From contig NZ_LYXE01000091.1 in the NCBI RefSeq assembly GCF_002532075.1, positions 1 through 62,794 on the forward strand: a DNA stretch of 62,794 bases, read 5' to 3'. The notes beneath the pieces are model-generated. The model had not been told where the DNA came from, did not search any database, and saw only the letters and a list, made by a program, of their open reading frames with translations. Below, one piece after another: positions 52,293 through 60,508 of the stretch. Origin of the DNA: Candidatus Chloroploca asiatica. Lineage in GTDB: Bacteria > Chloroflexota > Chloroflexia > Chloroflexales > Chloroflexaceae. The number at the start of each line of letters is the position of its first letter. Positions within the stretch are counted from its first letter, which is position 1. The translations under genes and the position numbers were made by a program.

Positions 52293-53327
52293 ATGCATAT
52301 GCAAGGTCAACCCCGCATCCTCATTGCAACGATCAGTTTGCTCTGCCTCCTCGGGTTCACCTGGCCGTCCCTGACTACCCAGGCCATGGTCGTCACGCAG
52401 GTGCCTGCCTCAACCGATACGTTGCACTGGGAACTCCACCCTGGCATGCCCAGTCCCCGTGGCTATCTTGCGGCTGCGACGCTATCAGATGGACGGGTAG
52501 TGGCGCTTGGGGGCTGGACGCCTGCTGGTCCCACAGCCGTTGTTGAAGCCTATCATCCCCATACGGCGACTTGGCAAACCCTTGCTCCACTGGCGACGGG
52601 ACGCAATAGCCTTGCGGCGGTAACCCTGGATGGCACCATTTATGCGCTGGGTGGCTACAGCATTGGGGTCAGTTCGCTCGTCGAAGCCTATGATGCAACC
52701 AGTGATGCATGGCAAAGCGTCGCGCCATTGCCCACGGCCCGCGCATTGCTTGGTGCTGCGGCGATACAAGGGAAGATTTATGCCATTGGCGGACGGGATG
52801 CGCTTGACCAGGAGCTATCAGTTGTCGAGGTGTATAACCCAGCGACCGATGCGTGGCATGAACGCGCACCCATGCCGACGCCACGCTGGGGGAGCGCGGT
52901 CGCGGTTGGAGCAGATGGCTGGATCTACGTTTTTGGTGGTACGCGTCGCAGTGGGACGGCCCTGGACGTTGTTGAGGCATATGATCCACAGACCGACACC
53001 TGGCACACAAAAACGCCTATGCCGACTCGCCGTGAGGGTGCCGCAGCCGTGACCGGGCCGGATGGCACGATCTTCGTTCTCGGGGGCTATGCCTTTGCGA
53101 GCGGTTGGCTCGCCAGTGTCGAAGGGTATGATCCCACAACCGACACCTGGACAACTGGCCCTTCCCTGTCAGTCGCACGCGGTTATCTCAGCACAGCCAG
53201 AGGCTCCGTCGGCACTTTCTATGCATTGGGTGGGGTGCGTGGCAATGGGATGGACTATCTGGCAACCATGGAGGGAGCAGCGCTGCCCGTCCCTCATCAA
53301 TTCTATGTACCACTGTTGATGCGCTGA
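52293..53327 (+). CDS. secreted kelch-repeat beta-propeller protein
   Basis: The 344-residue protein has a signal peptide (about 1-32). It has about six kelch repeats, each with a GG pair and W/Y spaced downstream: VVALGGWTPAG, IYALGGYSIG, IYAIGGRDA, IYVFGGTRRSG, IFVLGGYAFASG and FYALGGVRGNG. Kelch propellers bind proteins or sugars. No catalytic addition is seen. Two ATGs six bases apart are possible starts. The following WD40 gene is 19 bp downstream. Confidence 0.88.
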   Translation: MHMQGQPRILIATISLLCLLGFTWPSLTTQAMVVTQVPASTDTLHWELHPGMPSPRGYLAAATLSDGRVVALGGWTPAGPTAVVEAYHPHTATWQTLAPLATGRNSLAAVTLDGTIYALGGYSIGVSSLVEAYDATSDAWQSVAPLPTARALLGAAAIQGKIYAIGGRDALDQELSVVEVYNPATDAWHERAPMPTPRWGSAVAVGADGWIYVFGGTRRSGTALDVVEAYDPQTDTWHTKTPMPTRREGAAAVTGPDGTIFVLGGYAFASGWLASVEGYDPTTDTWTTGPSLSVARGYLSTARGSVGTFYALGGVRGNGMDYLATMEGAALPVPHQFYVPLLMR

Positions 53328-53346
53328 TGGTGGTAGAATAGCTGGC

Positions 53347-55662
53347 ATGACATATTCTCAGGCAACTGACGTTGAGGCAAACGTGCTCTTCATCGCCGTA
53401 CCCGAGGATCTCCCTGTGGTGCAGGGGTTGGTCAGTCGCCTTCAGATTGATGGGTTCGCCATCACGCTGGTGAGCCAACTGCCTGATCTCGGTGCTTCGC
53501 CACGCATCTGGCGTGAGACGCTGGCACAAGCAAGGGCCGTGGTCTTCTGCCTCTCGCGACGTAGCATGCCCAATGACCAGCCACCCTCACTTGTGAGCAG
53601 TCTGACCGAGTTGCTCAACCTTACGCCCGCCCCTCACCGCTTTGTCGTAACGCTCAAGTTAACCAGTTGCACGCTCCCGGCAAGTCTCAGGGCCACATCA
53701 ACACTTGATCTCTTCAGCGCACGCAGCTACGAGCGCTTCCGTGACCTGCTCCACAATCACCTTGCCACGACGCCTGACCCACGCGCTGTTACCGCATCCG
53801 AGCCAGTAGCACCAGTTGCCGCCCCACATCCAGCCCTTGTCCCCGAGGGCAGCTTTGCCCTCGATGAACTTGAGGCGCATGGCTTGCTCCGACGGCTTGG
53901 ACGCGGTGTGCCACGTGCGCTCTTCCTGATCGATCAAGCGCACGCCCTGGTCATCTCAGGTGGTGGCCCGGTTTTGCTCGCACTCGGCGATGGAACACCG
54001 CGCTGGGCGATTGATCATCCCACCCATTGTGCCAGTCTCAGCCCAAGCGGTCAGTTGCTGGCCCTCGCTGCCGGAACCAGAATTATGCTCTGGGAACTCG
54101 CAAACGGGCAGTTGCACAGCATCTGTACTGGTCATACCGGGATGATCCAGAGTCTGGCCTTTGCCCCTGATGAACGGCTGATCGCCTCGGGGGGGCGCGA
54201 TCGTCGGGTGCGGCTCTGGCGGCTCAGCGCAGGCCAACCGGTGGTGCTCGCAACCTTGCCCGAGCATAGCGATACCGTGACTGCCCTGGCTTTCAACGCC
54301 GATGGCACGCTGCTGGCAACCGGCAGCGCCGATCAGAGTGTCCGCATCTGGCGCACCTTCGACCGGGTGCTGATCCAAACGCTGGCCGGGCACGGTGGTA
54401 CGGTCGAAGCGCTGGCCTTTAGCCCCGATAACACGCTGCTCGCCGCAGGTTCACGTGGCCGCCGCGTCCGCCTCTGGGAAACCGCAACCTGGAAGCTCCG
54501 CGTGACCCTCGAAGGCCACGAAGGTGCCGTTGAGACGCTCGCCTTCGCGCCAGCAGGCGACATGCTCGCCACAGGGGCAACCGATGGAACCTTGCGCCTC
54601 TGGCAGACCACCACCGGGGCATTGCTCAGGATTGTTGGTCAGCATCAAAACCCGCTGACTAGTACGACCTTTAGCCCCGATGGCAGCATGATCGCGAGCC
54701 TCGGCGAAGATAATCGCTTGCATGTCTGGCAGACAGCCAATCATACGCCTGTCACCAGTCTGCGCCCCCTGAGTGGCCGCGTCACCAGCCTGACGCTGAA
54801 CGCCGAAGGCACGCTGCTTGCCCTTGGAAGCAGTGAAGGGTCTGTGACCATCCACGAATTGACCGCCGAAGGCGGCACGCGCATTCGTCAGCAGGATCAT
54901 GTCGGGCCGATCATCAGCGCCGCCTTTTACGAACCGGATCATCTCATTACCGCCGCTAGTGATCGCACGATTCGTGCCTGTACGACCACGACGGGAGCGT
55001 CGCGCATTTTGTGGCAGACTCACGGCAGCAATCGCGTTGCGTGCCTTGCGTCCAATGGGCACCTTCTCGCCTGCACCGACGGTACCGGCACGGTGCAACT
55101 CTGGCGCATCACTCCCGCCGAAACGGCATCAGGAGGTCAGTTCTGGCGCGTCTTACGTGGTCTCCAAGGGCGGCCACGCCTGATCCGGTTCGATGCCCAA
55201 AGTCAGGCCATTCTCGTTGCCACTGACGAAAGCGCCATCCAGATCTGGCACCTCAATGATCTCGAAGCAGAACGAGAACCATTCAGCCAGCATCTCCCCT
55301 GCCAGGGCAAAGAAATTCGCAGCCTGGGCTCCAGTCTCGATGGACGCATCCTCGCCATCGGCAGCAGCGAAGGCACGATCCAGCTCTGGCACCGGCAAGA
55401 ACACCGCACCCTCGGGATGCTCGAAGGGATCGAAAGCGCGGTGACCAGTCTGACCTTTGCCGGAGGAGACCACACCCTGGTGGCCGGCGATGCCGAGGGA
55501 CGCCTCCACTTCTGGCGCATCACCCAGCGCAACTGGCGGCCCCGACGTACGAATCTTATTCATGCCCATGCAGGAGCAATCGAGCACCTGCTTTATAATG
55601 TACACCAGCAACAGCTTCTTAGCGGGTCACGCGATGGCACCGTACGCATCTGGAAAGCATAA
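53347..55662 (+). CDS. TIR-like domain fused to WD40 beta-propellers
   Basis: The 771-residue protein has an N-terminal alpha/beta domain (about 12-140) resembling bacterial TIR domains: NVLFIAVPEDLPVVQGLVSRL, then PRIWRETLAQARAVVFCLSRRSM. A linker follows, then about 13 WD40 repeats (about 175-771) with typical GHxxxVxxLAFSPD...LLATGSxDxxVRLW spacing, enough for two seven-bladed propellers. TIR domains either signal by contact or cleave NAD+; I cannot confirm the catalytic glutamate by eye. Similar architectures exist in large-genome bacteria, some linked to defence. No signal peptide, so cytoplasmic. Confidence 0.82.
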   Translation: MTYSQATDVEANVLFIAVPEDLPVVQGLVSRLQIDGFAITLVSQLPDLGASPRIWRETLAQARAVVFCLSRRSMPNDQPPSLVSSLTELLNLTPAPHRFVVTLKLTSCTLPASLRATSTLDLFSARSYERFRDLLHNHLATTPDPRAVTASEPVAPVAAPHPALVPEGSFALDELEAHGLLRRLGRGVPRALFLIDQAHALVISGGGPVLLALGDGTPRWAIDHPTHCASLSPSGQLLALAAGTRIMLWELANGQLHSICTGHTGMIQSLAFAPDERLIASGGRDRRVRLWRLSAGQPVVLATLPEHSDTVTALAFNADGTLLATGSADQSVRIWRTFDRVLIQTLAGHGGTVEALAFSPDNTLLAAGSRGRRVRLWETATWKLRVTLEGHEGAVETLAFAPAGDMLATGATDGTLRLWQTTTGALLRIVGQHQNPLTSTTFSPDGSMIASLGEDNRLHVWQTANHTPVTSLRPLSGRVTSLTLNAEGTLLALGSSEGSVTIHELTAEGGTRIRQQDHVGPIISAAFYEPDHLITAASDRTIRACTTTTGASRILWQTHGSNRVACLASNGHLLACTDGTGTVQLWRITPAETASGGQFWRVLRGLQGRPRLIRFDAQSQAILVATDESAIQIWHLNDLEAEREPFSQHLPCQGKEIRSLGSSLDGRILAIGSSEGTIQLWHRQEHRTLGMLEGIESAVTSLTFAGGDHTLVAGDAEGRLHFWRITQRNWRPRRTNLIHAHAGAIEHLLYNVHQQQLLSGSRDGTVRIWKA

Positions 55663-55669
55663 GCCTGCG

Positions 55670-56143
55670 ATGAACGAACCAGCCTTTCAAGACTACTATC
55701 CTGATGAATTGAGCCACTGTTATGGCTGTGGCCGCCTCAACGAAGATGGTCTCCAACTCAAGAGCCACTGGGACGGCGACGAGTCGGTGGCTTTTTTTAC
55801 GCCGCGACCTGAACACACCGCCATCCCTGGGTACGTCTATGGCGGCTTGCTCGCGTCCTTGATCGACTGTCACGGCACTGGCACGGCAGCCGCCGCAGGC
55901 TACCAGGCCGCCGGGCGACCAATGGGCAGTCAACCGCCCCTCCGTTACGTCACTGCCTCCCTCCACGTTGACTACCTCCGCCCAACGCCACTCGGCAACC
56001 CACTCGAAATCCGCGGACGCGTCAAAGAGGTCAAAGGGCGCAAAGTGATCATCGAAGCCTGGATCATCGCCGACAACGCCATCTGCGTACGCGGCGAAGT
56101 CGTCGCGGTTCAGTTGCCGGAAACAATGCGTTTCGGCAGCTAA
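55670..56143 (+). CDS. PaaI-like hotdog thioesterase
   Basis: The 157-residue protein has a single hotdog fold: the N-terminal CYGCGRLNEDGLQLKSHW, then YVYGGLLASLIDCHGTGTAAA, where HGG is replaced by YGG and Asp/His sit on the central helix, and SLHVDYLRPTPLG. Such proteins hydrolyse acyl-CoA thioesters; the acyl group is unknown. The ATG lies 7 bp after the WD40 stop, so the genes are probably cotranscribed. Confidence 0.85.
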   Translation: MNEPAFQDYYPDELSHCYGCGRLNEDGLQLKSHWDGDESVAFFTPRPEHTAIPGYVYGGLLASLIDCHGTGTAAAAGYQAAGRPMGSQPPLRYVTASLHVDYLRPTPLGNPLEIRGRVKEVKGRKVIIEAWIIADNAICVRGEVVAVQLPETMRFGS

Positions 56144-56148
56144 ATAGT

Positions 56149-56949
56149 TCAAGGCTTGCGCGCCACGATCAAGCCGAAATGCCCACGCAGTGAAACGACC
56201 CGGCCATCCTCCACCGTCAGGGCAAACTGTTCACGGAAACGAGCCGGGGCTGCCAGCAACCAGCGCTCAAGCGCCTCGCGCTCGGCAACAGGCATGCCAA
56301 TCCGTACCGTCCACTCGGCAAACTGATATGGTTCACGGGGGTCATCTTCCTGATGTACCACCTCAAGCCCGGCCGTGGTACAAAATGAGTGCCAGGCGCG
56401 ATACGAATAGGCCCGGACGTGGCTGGGATCACGCCAGCGCTCGAAGCGATCCATAAACGCATCGAGCTCAGGATCTTCCAGACCGATATGATCAGAAATG
56501 AGCAACCGCCCCCCAACGCGTAACGCCTGCGCCGCCCCGGTCACAAAAGCCTGTACATCAGCAAAATGATGGGCCGCCACACGGCAACAGACCAGATCGA
56601 GCGACGCAGGCGCACACGGCAAATGCTCAGCCTCGCAACGCAGATAACTCACCTCGTCAAAACCCTGTGCCACCAGATGGTCACGCGCCGCATGCAGCAT
56701 CGCCAGGGTCAAATCCGACGCAATCACCTGACGGACAAACGGCGCAAGTGCAAGCGCCATATGTCCCCCGCCGGTCGCCACATCAAGGACAACTTCGTCA
56801 CCCGTCAGGGCGGCCAGTTCAACCAGACGCGCCAGATCACCCCCCAACGCGTGCGTGCGACTGGTCACATACGCCTGGGCAGCTGGGGCAAATTGAGCCT
56901 GCACCAGTGCCTTGAGATCCTCGTGTTGCGCACCCCTCTTGTCAACCAT
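56149..56949 (-). CDS. class I SAM-dependent methyltransferase
   Basis: The 266-residue enzyme has the SAM-binding motif I VVLDVATGGGHMALALAPF, motif II ASDLTLAMLHAARDHL and the post-motif SLDLVCCRVAAHHFADVQAF. It is closest to UbiE/MenG-type methyltransferases (Methyltransf_11), but the C-terminus (YSYRAWHSFCTTAGLEVVHQ) is generic and the substrate is unclear. GGAAGG precedes the ATG at 56949. It converges with the thioesterase gene, leaving 5 bp. Confidence 0.88.
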   Translation of the reverse strand: MVDKRGAQHEDLKALVQAQFAPAAQAYVTSRTHALGGDLARLVELAALTGDEVVLDVATGGGHMALALAPFVRQVIASDLTLAMLHAARDHLVAQGFDEVSYLRCEAEHLPCAPASLDLVCCRVAAHHFADVQAFVTGAAQALRVGGRLLISDHIGLEDPELDAFMDRFERWRDPSHVRAYSYRAWHSFCTTAGLEVVHQEDDPREPYQFAEWTVRIGMPVAEREALERWLLAAPARFREQFALTVEDGRVVSLRGHFGLIVARKP

Positions 56950-56987
56950 AGATCGCCTTCCTTGCAAAAATACCAATCCATACGGGC

Positions 56988-57015
56988 TTGATCCTATCCG
57001 GTCTCGTGTTACAAT
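56988..57015 (+). promoter_or_regulatory. promoter candidate for the XRE regulator gene
   Basis: TTGATC (56988-56993) and TACAAT (57010-57015) are separated by 16 bp. They lie in the gap divergent from the methyltransferase gene. Confidence 0.5.
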
Positions 57016-57078
57016 ATGAAGAGACAAGAGCAACTGTAACACGCTTTGTGAACCTGTACTTGCTACGCAACAGGTATC

Positions 57079-57131
57079 TTGCTTGGGCTGGCAATAGGCC
57101 AGCCTAACTAGCCTGTTGCCAGCCCAAGCAA
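57079..57131 (+). promoter_or_regulatory. long hairpin in the XRE gene leader
   Basis: TTGCTTGGGCTGGCAA and its perfect complement (16 bases each) enclose 21 bases that include GGCC and GCCT. It lies between the promoter candidate and the start codon, so it could affect transcript elongation or stability. Confidence 0.6.
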
Positions 57132-57206
57132 CCAGGTTTGGGGAAGCAGCCCCCAGCACCAGCCCGGAAGCGAGAAGAAAGAAGCCTACCTGAAAAGAAA
57201 AGCCGC

Positions 57207-57557
57207 ATGAACGACGAATATCAGTATCCACCAGCAAAACCCAAGCGCACATCACGTCAAACGTGGGATCCACAACGCATTCGCGCCCTGCGCGAGCATA
57301 TGGGCATGACGCAACAACAAATGGCTGATGAATTGGAAGTGCGTCAACAAACGATCAGCGAATGGGAAACGGGCATTCACAAACCTCATCGCTCAACGCA
57401 AAAGACCCTCTCCCTCGTTGCGGAACGCGCAGGCTTTGTCTATGGTGAGCACCCTGTGTTCACCGAAACGAGCGTGGCTCCTGCACAAGAAGCCGACCCG
57501 TCAACAACCACGTCAGGCCCATCAAGCGCCGAGGGCTTTGCCCCTCAAGACCCATAA
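57207..57557 (+). CDS. XRE-family helix-turn-helix protein
   Basis: The 116-residue protein has a cro/C1-type helix-turn-helix (about 22-78: IRALREHMGMTQQQMADELE, VRQQTISEWETGIHKPH) followed by a disordered Ser/Thr/Pro tail. It probably binds DNA as a dimer; targets are unknown. The ATG is the nearest upstream of the domain, with only an A-rich stretch as ribosome site. The gap after it (57558-57868) contains no gene but carries the next promoter. Confidence 0.85.
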   Translation: MNDEYQYPPAKPKRTSRQTWDPQRIRALREHMGMTQQQMADELEVRQQTISEWETGIHKPHRSTQKTLSLVAERAGFVYGEHPVFTETSVAPAQEADPSTTTSGPSSAEGFAPQDP

Positions 57558-57765
57558 GGACGCTGCACCTGCTCCTGCCACATCCGAACATAGTCACTGC
57601 TTCCCGAGGGGAGGCCTCGTCCGAACCTCTCGCTGCGCCGAGGGTTCGGCTACTTTGCCCCCTCCTGGCCCACAACTGCCCCCAGTAGGCAGAAAACTCT
57701 TTGCACTTTTGCGCAGGATATAGAGCAGCTAGACCGTGATAGCGCCATCCTACGCAGAAAAACTG

Positions 57766-57794
57766 TTGACCCTCATTACGACGTGTGCTAGAAT
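57766..57794 (+). promoter_or_regulatory. sigma-70-like promoter for the TPR membrane protein
   Basis: TTGACC (57766-57771) and TAGAAT (57789-57794) are separated by exactly 17 bp, 75 bp before the ATG at 57869. This is one of the best promoter matches in the window. Confidence 0.7.
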
Positions 57795-57868
57795 AGGCAC
57801 CGAGTAACAGATATGATCTGTTTGTTCTATCGTTCCTGCCCACAGTGGCCCAAGAGGAAGGATTGTTC

Positions 57869-59284
57869 ATGGCGGAGCCGGAAAGCATTTTGCAGCTGGG
57901 CATCGAAGCCGCACGCGAGGGCAAAAAAGATGAAGCCCGTCAACTCTTTCGCCTGCTTACCCGCCAGGAGCCAGAAAACGCCCAGGGGTGGCTCTGGCTT
58001 GCTGGTGTCGCTGAGAATCGTGAAGAACGCCAGAATGCGCTTGAACGTGTCCTGAACCTCGATCCTCAGAATGAAATGGCGATCAAGGGCCTCAATGCCC
58101 TGGGTGTCCGTCCTAGTACGACCATGCGCGCAGGCATTCACGAAGTACCGCCGCCCCCACCACCGTCGCCAGCACCGACTGAGGCGATCACTGATGATGC
58201 CTTCGAGGACGATCCCTTTGCTGAACTCGATAACCTCGCCGATGCCATCAGTGCCGATACGTCTGGTCCAGTGCGTCGAGCGGATGGTGTGCCTCATCAT
58301 GTCGACCCGCAAGATGAGAAACTTGCCGCTGATCGCGCCGCTATGCTCGCTGCGACGTCGCAGCGCCGTCGCGATGAGGACGAACCTGCAAGGAGTCGCC
58401 GTTCGGGGGATTATAACGATGAGTATGAAGAACCGCGTCGCGGCTTTAGTCCGCTCCTCGCGCTGTTGCTCTTCCTCGTCGGGCTTGGCCTGGTCGGGCT
58501 GTTACTCGCGTTCCTCTTCTCAGATTTCTTTGGCGGTACGCAGGTTGCTGAGCCCAATGCGACCCAGCAGGCTATTGTTGCCGCAACCGCAACGGCCCTC
58601 GCCGAAAATCCGATTGTCGGGGTAGAACCAACCACCGACCCCGGTGAGCCTGGCACCGACCCCGGTGAACCCGGCACCGACCCCGGCACGGACCCTGGCA
58701 CTGACCCCGGCACGGACCCCGGCACGGACCCCGGTGAGCCCGGCACGGACCCCGGTGAGCCCGGCACGGACCCCGGTGAGCCCGGCACGGATCCCGGTCA
58801 GCCATCCGAGCCCGAGCAACCAGTTGAGCCACCACTACCTCCGGCTGATGTCTCGGATGCCAACCCAATCATTCTGCCGGCCAATACGCCTTTGTCGAGT
58901 GAAGGCTGGCTCTATGATTTCAATCAACCAACCTTCGCAGCATCGGTGATTGGTGATATTCGCCAGTTTAGCCCGCAAAATGGCCGCTTTGTGGTCATCC
59001 TCGCCTATGCGGTGAATAGTACCGGTGTCAGCCAATCCATTCCAGCCGAGTTCTTTGTCATCAAAGATGCACAAGGCCGCGTGTGGGAAGCCCGCCCCGA
59101 CGTCTCAGAAGCCTATGTGGTGCCTGGCGTCAATGCCGACCTGGCCCATACGCAGGCGATGCCCCCCGATGGGCTGACGCGCAGCGTGGCAATCGTCTTT
59201 GATGTCGCGCTTGATGCAACCGACCTGGTCTTCTTTGCCCGCAGTAATCCGAGCCAGGGTTGGCTTGTCCTGCGCAGTGTGTAA
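57869..59284 (+). CDS. TPR membrane protein with GTDPGEP repeats and a C-terminal sandwich domain
   Basis: The 471-residue protein begins with TPR-like helices (about 4-75: LGIEAAREGKKDEARQLFRLLTRQEP, NAQGWLWLAGV). An acidic/Pro linker and one transmembrane helix (about 192-218) follow. Outside the membrane comes a repetitive GTDPGEP/GTDP stretch (about 255-310), then a beta-rich C-terminal domain (about 330-471: NGRFVVILAYAVNSTGVSQS) like telokin/DUF4352-type modules. AGGAAGG before 57869 decides the start. The next gene has the same TPR-TM-linker-sandwich plan, so the two are paralogues. Confidence 0.75.
   Translation: MAEPESILQLGIEAAREGKKDEARQLFRLLTRQEPENAQGWLWLAGVAENREERQNALERVLNLDPQNEMAIKGLNALGVRPSTTMRAGIHEVPPPPPPSPAPTEAITDDAFEDDPFAELDNLADAISADTSGPVRRADGVPHHVDPQDEKLAADRAAMLAATSQRRRDEDEPARSRRSGDYNDEYEEPRRGFSPLLALLLFLVGLGLVGLLLAFLFSDFFGGTQVAEPNATQQAIVAATATALAENPIVGVEPTTDPGEPGTDPGEPGTDPGTDPGTDPGTDPGTDPGEPGTDPGEPGTDPGEPGTDPGQPSEPEQPVEPPLPPADVSDANPIILPANTPLSSEGWLYDFNQPTFAASVIGDIRQFSPQNGRFVVILAYAVNSTGVSQSIPAEFFVIKDAQGRVWEARPDVSEAYVVPGVNADLAHTQAMPPDGLTRSVAIVFDVALDATDLVFFARSNPSQGWLVLRSV
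58636..58800 (+). repeat. minisatellite encoding GTDPGEP/GTDP
   Basis: The region alternates 21-bp units (Gly-Thr-Asp-Pro-Gly-Glu-Pro) and 12-bp units (Gly-Thr-Asp-Pro), all multiples of three, so length changes keep the frame. It forms an extracellular spacer and is likely to vary between strains. Confidence 0.9.
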
Positions 59285-59294
59285 CGTCGCTCAT

Positions 59295-59320
59295 GGGAGG
59301 GCCTGGCCCTCCCTTACTTT
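59295..59320 (+). terminator. hairpin with T-rich tail between the two TPR genes
   Basis: GGGAGGG-CCTGG-CCCTCCC (59295-59313) is followed by TTACTTTT. It resembles a weak intrinsic terminator 11 bp after the stop and may reduce read-through into the paralogue. Confidence 0.65.
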
Positions 59321-59332
59321 TCCTGTTTACCT

Positions 59333-60427
59333 GTGACAACACCTCCAGATCAGCCATCACCATCCTCCGAGCTTGATCAACTGCTTCAGATTGCCCAGCA
59401 GGCCATCAGCAAGGGGAGGCTTCAGGCTGGTCAGCGTGTCTTGCAGGCGCTGACTCAGGAATACCCCGATGAGCCACGGGTCTGGTTGCTGCTCGCTGAA
59501 TTAAGCGGCCCTCAACCAGCCCCGACACCTTCCCAGGCGGAAGCTGTTTTGCCTCAGGCAGACCACGCTGAGGTGCCACCTTCGCCACACCACGAGCCAG
59601 TAGCAGCACCCGTTGTCCCCCCACCCGAACAACACGTGCCTGAAGTGCAGCCTGACGACCATCGCACCGTGTTTCCGTTACTCAACGTGCTGGCAATGCT
59701 CGTGATTGTGCTGTTGCTTGGCGCAATCGGGGTAATCATCGGACACAATGTGATGCAAACAAACCCGTTTGCCCTGCAATCCTCAGCACCAGCCACAGCC
59801 AATCCAATCAACCCGTCAGCTGAGCTACCTATCCCCACGGCAACAGCGCCAGACCCAACTAGTCTCCCGCCAGCGCCTCAGGCAACGGCAACGGCAAGCA
59901 CAATACCATTGCCCACACTCACCCTCAGCGAGCCGACGGCCACAGCGATGCCTATGGCTTCACCCGAACCAAGCCCGACGACGATGACCGAATTGCCCCT
60001 AGGGAGCATTCTCGACCACGATGGCTGGAGTGCAACCCTCCTGCGACCAGATTATGCCGTGGTACTCGACGGCAGCCTGGGGGATCTCGCCCCCAATGGC
60101 CGCTTTGTGCTCGCAGTTGTTGCGGTCAGCAATAACAGCCCTGAAACGCGCATCCTTCCCCCAACCTTCTTTGCCTTGCGGGATGATCAAGAGCGCACCT
60201 ATAGCCCAGTGCCCCAGGCCTCGACTATCTATCTGACGCTGTATCAACGCGGGCAGCACGGCGATCTCGCCCTCGAAGAACCACTCGAACCGGCAAGCGG
60301 CATGCGCAGCATCCCCATCCTCTTTGATGTCCCCCTTGAGGCCAGTGGCCTGCGCCTCACCACCCCTTCCAGCGGTGGTGCGGGATGGCCCATCGGTGAA
60401 AGCCAGGCGCTCCCCGCCGGGCCATAA
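59333..60427 (+). CDS. paralogous TPR-like membrane protein with C-terminal sandwich domain
   Basis: The 364-residue protein starts with a helical repeat (LDQLLQIAQQAISKGRLQAG, then QEYPDEPRVWLLLAEL). It has a transmembrane helix near 113-135 (LLNVLAMLVIVLLLGAIGVIIG), a long Pro/Thr/Ala linker (about 140-220), and a C-terminal domain with LGSILDHDGWSATLL and NGRFVLAVVAVSNNSPETR, matching NGRFVVILAYAVNSTG in the previous gene. The GTG start has no strong ribosome site. Function is unknown; surface exposure of the C-terminus is inferred. Confidence 0.7.
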   Translation: MTTPPDQPSPSSELDQLLQIAQQAISKGRLQAGQRVLQALTQEYPDEPRVWLLLAELSGPQPAPTPSQAEAVLPQADHAEVPPSPHHEPVAAPVVPPPEQHVPEVQPDDHRTVFPLLNVLAMLVIVLLLGAIGVIIGHNVMQTNPFALQSSAPATANPINPSAELPIPTATAPDPTSLPPAPQATATASTIPLPTLTLSEPTATAMPMASPEPSPTTMTELPLGSILDHDGWSATLLRPDYAVVLDGSLGDLAPNGRFVLAVVAVSNNSPETRILPPTFFALRDDQERTYSPVPQASTIYLTLYQRGQHGDLALEEPLEPASGMRSIPILFDVPLEASGLRLTTPSSGGAGWPIGESQALPAGP

Positions 60428-60508
60428 CGGATCCGCCCTCAACTCGCGTTACTTTTTGCCCACCTGGACGGTACATGGTCAGGTACCAGTATCTTCCGGG
60501 AGGCACCC

